A program made the translations under genes and the position numbers. The notes under the pieces were generated by a model. That model ran no database searches. It was not told the DNA's origin and was given only the letters and a program-made list of their open reading frames with translations. From the NCBI GenBank assembly GCA_037147235.1, contig JBAWVO010000275.1, positions 1 through 8,706 of the forward strand: DNA of 8,706 nt, given 5' to 3'. Position 1 is the stretch's first letter. Every line of letters begins with the position of its first letter. Below, one piece after another: positions 5,698 to 8,706 of the stretch. This stretch comes from JANXQG01 sp037147235 (GTDB lineage Bacteria; Planctomycetota; Planctomycetia; Pirellulales; Thermoguttaceae).

Positions 5698-5822
5698 TCC
5701 TTAAGTTCGGCGCATCAATAAGTGTCGCAAGAAAAGTAGCAGGCACACTCCGTGTGCCGTCCGCCCCCGCACGGCGAGCGGGCAAAACACGACAGTTATT
5801 TATGCGCCGATCCTTAAGTTCG
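5698..5822. repeat. Palindromic element with long inverted repeats and 12-bp end repeats (MITE-like or bidirectional terminator)
   Basis: A left arm at 5700-5727 and a right arm at 5790-5818 are inverted copies. Both carry CTTAAG and GGCGCAT, then an AT-rich stretch and TGTCG; the inner 19 bp match at 17 positions, and one 1-nt gap separates the outer part. The identical 12-mer TCCTTAAGTTCG occurs in the same orientation at both ends (5698-5709, 5811-5822), like a target-site duplication. The core holds a perfect hairpin, GGCACAC-tcc-GTGTGCC (5742-5758), and a 5-bp CCCGC/GCGGG stem. No transposase is encoded. The element fills the gap between convergent bioD and alaS and ends 3 bp before the alaS stop codon. 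It could be a non-autonomous mobile element now serving as a shared transcription terminator; which of these holds is not decided by sequence alone. Confidence 0.65.
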
Positions 5823-5825
5823 TTC

Positions 5826-8459
5826 TCACCCCTCCAGCCGCTTCTCCATTTCTTTGCGGCCCAACTCGAGGGCTTCGCCCAGCCTCTCCGGGAGCTTGCC
5901 GCCGGCTTGGGCCATGTCGGCGCGGCCACCGCCTTTGCCGCCGACCAGCGTGGCCGCCTCGCGGATCCATTGCACGCAGTCCAGCCCGCGATCGACCAGA
6001 TCGCGACTCAGCCCGGCGATGAGTAGCACTTTGCCCTCTTCCTGTTTCGTGCCCAAGAGCACCGCCACGGGAGCGACTTTGCGGCGCAACTGGTCGATCA
6101 GGTCGCGGAGCGATTGCGGGGTGCCGCCAGCCACATCCGCCGCGATGATCTTCACACCTTGCACTTCGACGGCATCGGCCACGAGATGATCGACTCCCGC
6201 TCCGTCGGCCTTCGGTGCGGCCAATGCCTTCTTCTGCAACTCGCGAACCTGCTTTGAGAGGGCTTCGACCCGGTCGGGCAAATCCTCGACCGCCGCGCGG
6301 ATCGTCAACGCAATCCGCCGCAGCAGGGCTTCATCTCGCTGCACCCGCTCGACGGCCGCCAGACCGGTCAAGGCCGTGATCCGGCGAATACCCTTGGCGA
6401 TGCTCTCTTCGCCGATGATCTTCATCAGGCCTGCCTCCGCCGTGTTGACCAGATGCGTGCCGCCGCAGAGTTCCTTGCTGTATTCGCCCATCGAGACGAC
6501 GCGAACGATGTCGGGATACTTTTCGCCGAACAGCATCGTCGCGCCGAGCTTTTGGGCATCTTCCTTCGGCATGAGTGCCGATTGGACCGGCAAGGACTCG
6601 ATCGCCCGGGCGTTGACATCGGTCTCGATCGTAGCGAGCTGCTCGTCCGAAAGGGCCTGGTCGAAGTTGAAGTCGAAGCGGAGCAGATCGGCCTCGACCT
6701 TGGAACCCTTTTGGTGCGTCTGTGTGCCGAGCGTCTTCCGCAGGGCGTATTGCAGCAGATGCGTGGCCGAGTGCGCGCGGCGAATAGCCTGCCGCCGCTG
6801 CGAATCGACCGTTGCCGTAACCGGGTCTTTGTACTCAATTATCCCCTCGCGAAGATGGCCGACGTGCAGGATGAAATCGTCCTCGATCCGCGTATCCATT
6901 ACTTCAAAGCGACCTTTGGGGCCCACGATCCAGCCGGTGTCGCCCACTTGTCCGCCCATTTCCGCGTAGAACGACGTGCGATCGAGCACGATCACCGAGG
7001 GCAGCTTGCTTTCGAGGTTATCGAGCTTATAGGAAAGCTCGTTGTTGACAAGCAGCCCCATCACCAGGGCCTCGGCCGATTCAGATTCATAGCCCACGAA
7101 CGCGCTCGATTGCAGCGTCTCGCGGATCTTATCGAGCGGCCCTTGCTTGAACAATTCTTTCCGCTGCCCGGCACCGGAAGCCTCTTCGTGCTTCTGTAGG
7201 GCCTTCTTATAACCATCCCAGTCGAGTTCCATGCCGCGTTCCACGGCCAGCGTTTCGGTCAGTTCCGGCGGGAAGCCGTAGGTCTGCAAGAGGTTGAAGG
7301 TCTCGCGGCCGGAGACCGTCTTCGAGTTCGCCCTCCGCGTCTCTTCAAAGAGCCGCTCCACCCGCGGCATGCCGGCGTTGATCACCTCGAAGAACTGGCT
7401 TTCCTCATTCCGCAGACCTTGGGCCACGCGCTCGACCGTCTCCTGCAACTCCGGGTAGGGGCCTTGCATCATATCGGCCACGACCTTCGGCAGTTGGTAG
7501 AGGAACGCCTCGTGGATGCCCATCTGATAGCCATCCAACACGGCTCGACGGATCAGCTTGCGGACCACATAGCCCTGCTTCTCGTTGTCGGGATAGACGT
7601 TCTCGTGGATGGCGAACGAACAGGCCCGCACATGGTCGGTAATGCGGCGGAGGCGGCGGCCGTTGTCTTTGTCAAGGTCGCTGTCGCTTTCTGGCTTGTA
7701 CTTCACATGGCAGACCTCGCCGGCCGCCTCGACCAACGGGCGGAGGATATCAATGTGGTAGTTCGTCTCGACGCCTTGCAGCACGGAGGCCATCCGTTCA
7801 AAACCCATGCCCGTATCAATGTTCTTGCTGGGCAGCGGACGCAGGTTATTCGGTGGGGAGCCAACGCGATTGAACTGCGTGAAGACTAGGTTCCAGACCT
7901 CGACCGATCCGCGAGGCGTGGTAACGTAGATTTCACTACAGGGCCCGCAGACGCCGTCAGGCCCCACGCTGGGGGCACTGGCCGGCCAGAAGTTTTCGTC
8001 CTCGTCCAGTCGCTTCAGACGATCGGACGGCAGCTTGACCTCATTGAGCCAGATATTGGCCGCTTCGTCGTCGTCCAGGTAGATCGTGGCCCAAAGTCGG
8101 TCGGGATCGACGCCCAACCACTGCTTGCTGGTCAAGAATTCCCATGCCCAGAGGATTGCTTCGCGCTTGAAGTAATCGCCAAAGCTGAAATTCCCCAGCA
8201 TTTCAAAGAACGTATGGTGGTAGGCCGTGCGGCCGACGTTGTCGATGTCACCCGTGCGGAGGCATTTTTGACAGGTCGTCGCCCGCGTGAAGTCAAGCTT
8301 GCAGCGGCCGAGAAAGTTGTCCTTGAACTGGTTCATGCCGGCCGGTGTGAACAGCACGGAGGGATCCCAGCGAGGCACCAGCACGTCGCTGGGCCGACGA
8401 ACACAACCTTTGGACTCGAAGAACGACAGGTATTTTTCCCGCAATTCGTCGCTTTTCAT
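5826..8459 (-). CDS. alaS: Alanyl-tRNA synthetase
   Basis: AlaRS attaches alanine to tRNA-Ala and hydrolyses mischarged Ser/Gly-tRNA-Ala. At 877 aa it is the usual bacterial length (E. coli 876). The class II catalytic core lies at about 1-250, with LFTPAGMNQFKD, the motif-2 region TFFEMLGNFSFGDYFK (residues 83-98), CGPCSEIY (171-178) and the motif-3 region NIDTGMGFERM (213-223). A helical tRNA-recognition region follows to about 450. The editing domain has zinc ligands His563 and His567 (HSATH) and Cys665 and His669 (CGGTH). A coiled linker and the C-Ala domain, with GGKGGGRADMAQAGG (840-854), complete it. All domains are intact. The stretch between CLR and NVG is four residues shorter than in E. 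coli, and the Arg of E. coli ARHHTFFEM is Tyr80. The open frame reaches upstream to TTG 8642, but homology and AGGGA 8 nt away favour ATG 8459. It has its own promoter and a structured leader. Confidence 0.97.
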   Translation of the reverse strand: MKSDELREKYLSFFESKGCVRRPSDVLVPRWDPSVLFTPAGMNQFKDNFLGRCKLDFTRATTCQKCLRTGDIDNVGRTAYHHTFFEMLGNFSFGDYFKREAILWAWEFLTSKQWLGVDPDRLWATIYLDDDEAANIWLNEVKLPSDRLKRLDEDENFWPASAPSVGPDGVCGPCSEIYVTTPRGSVEVWNLVFTQFNRVGSPPNNLRPLPSKNIDTGMGFERMASVLQGVETNYHIDILRPLVEAAGEVCHVKYKPESDSDLDKDNGRRLRRITDHVRACSFAIHENVYPDNEKQGYVVRKLIRRAVLDGYQMGIHEAFLYQLPKVVADMMQGPYPELQETVERVAQGLRNEESQFFEVINAGMPRVERLFEETRRANSKTVSGRETFNLLQTYGFPPELTETLAVERGMELDWDGYKKALQKHEEASGAGQRKELFKQGPLDKIRETLQSSAFVGYESESAEALVMGLLVNNELSYKLDNLESKLPSVIVLDRTSFYAEMGGQVGDTGWIVGPKGRFEVMDTRIEDDFILHVGHLREGIIEYKDPVTATVDSQRRQAIRRAHSATHLLQYALRKTLGTQTHQKGSKVEADLLRFDFNFDQALSDEQLATIETDVNARAIESLPVQSALMPKEDAQKLGATMLFGEKYPDIVRVVSMGEYSKELCGGTHLVNTAEAGLMKIIGEESIAKGIRRITALTGLAAVERVQRDEALLRRIALTIRAAVEDLPDRVEALSKQVRELQKKALAAPKADGAGVDHLVADAVEVQGVKIIAADVAGGTPQSLRDLIDQLRRKVAPVAVLLGTKQEEGKVLLIAGLSRDLVDRGLDCVQWIREAATLVGGKGGGRADMAQAGGKLPERLGEALELGRKEMEKRLEG

Positions 8460-8463
8460 ATGG

Positions 8464-8533
8464 GGATTCCCTAACGCAACCTGAAAATTAACGCCACAAA
8501 CATCCCAAAACCCCAGGTTGCATTTGGGATTCC
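8464..8533 (-). promoter_or_regulatory. Structured alaS leader with two mutually exclusive hairpins
   Basis: In the mRNA, segment 1 (8533-8514) pairs with segment 3 (8483-8464) at 17 of 20 positions, including a perfect 8-bp GCAACCTG/CAGGTTGC, across a 30-nt loop. Segment 3 contains the Shine-Dalgarno AGGGA (8472-8468), so this fold would mask it. Alternatively, positions 8530-8523 of segment 1 (AUCCCAAA) pair perfectly with segment 2 at 8509-8502 (UUUGGGAU), which would free segment 3. That is the layout of a translational switch. No T-box motif is seen. Function is inferred from pairing only. Confidence 0.5.
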
Positions 8534-8580
8534 GAGAATCATCACCCGGCGCGGAGGAAACAAGGTTATCAGAATCCTTT

Positions 8581-8609
8581 ATCATAGCGGGAGATGCGGC
8601 GCGTGAAAA
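8581..8609 (-). promoter_or_regulatory. Candidate sigma-70 promoter of alaS
   Basis: On the minus strand, TTTTCA (8609-8604) and TATGAT (8586-8581) are separated by exactly 17 bp. The -10 matches consensus at 5 of 6 positions and the -35 at 4 of 6. Transcription would start near 8574 and give a leader of about 115 nt containing the switch-like hairpins. The rest of the sequence up to the window end (8610-8706) shows no gene. Confidence 0.5.
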
Positions 8610-8706
8610 GACGGCTTGCTCTATCCCACAGCTTTCGGCCAAGCGTCTTTATCAGCTATCCCCGGAACAGAAATTGCCGGCGACCAGAGTCGGCACATTT
8701 TTGGGA

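Noticed and set aside
6453..7199. A 248-codon plus-strand open frame opposite alaS (with others at 6376-6969 and 7419-7889)
   Set aside because: alaS is continuous and canonical across this region; these are antisense shadows.
8464..8580. T-box riboswitch in the alaS leader
   Set aside because: I find no T-box consensus, specifier loop or terminator with a T-run, and the leader is too short.
8460..8642. An N-terminal extension of AlaRS from TTG 8642
   Set aside because: The 61 extra residues are unlike AlaRS and cover the predicted promoter and leader; ATG 8459 fits the family start.

Overview
The window is an ordinary-looking piece of bacterial chromosome, GC-rich and densely coding. No rRNA, tRNA, CRISPR array or transposase gene was seen. 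Several points suggest a planctomycete (Pirellulales-like) or a close relative: the long-type quinolinate synthase, a stand-alone ExbD whose transmembrane motif reads NVTAMLDMAFQLLAFF, frequent GTG/TTG start options, and spacers filled with short GC-rich palindromic repeats. This assignment rests on sequence style only; no search was run.

Layout, left to right. (1) 96-1472 (+) encodes a ROK-family sugar kinase with an extra C-terminal domain that I read as Mth938/NDUFAF3-like (PF04430). (2) 1538-2680 (+) is nadA (quinolinate synthase), 65 bp downstream and probably co-transcribed. (3) 2807-3055 (+) is a small ribbon-helix-helix antitoxin-like protein. It has a near-consensus promoter so close to the ATG that the mRNA should be leaderless, but no intact toxin gene follows. 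(4) 3227-3712 (-) is a lone ExbD/TolR-type protein with a perfect Shine-Dalgarno. (5) 3886-4734 (+), divergent from exbD, is a shikimate-dehydrogenase-fold protein whose catalytic Lys and Asp and substrate-binding serines are all replaced. (6) 4911-5645 (+) is bioD (dethiobiotin synthetase). (7) 5826-8459 (-) is full-length alaS, convergent with bioD, with its own promoter and a leader that can fold in two mutually exclusive ways.

The spacers carry structure. The nadA-antitoxin gap holds a small CCGCT/AGCGG hairpin. The aroE-like/bioD gap holds two different hairpin repeats. The bioD/alaS gap is mostly one palindromic element of about 125 bp with arms of about 28 bp and 12-bp direct repeats at its ends, resembling a miniature mobile element or a bidirectional terminator.

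Functionally the genes are mixed: cofactor synthesis (NAD, biotin), sugar phosphorylation, an aromatic-pathway-like dehydrogenase, a proton-motive-force transducer and tRNA charging. No single new multi-gene system is evident. The points most worth following are the kinase-Mth938 fusion, the active-site-altered AroE homologue, the alaS leader switch, the leaderless antitoxin gene with nested palindromes, and the palindromic element between bioD and alaS.
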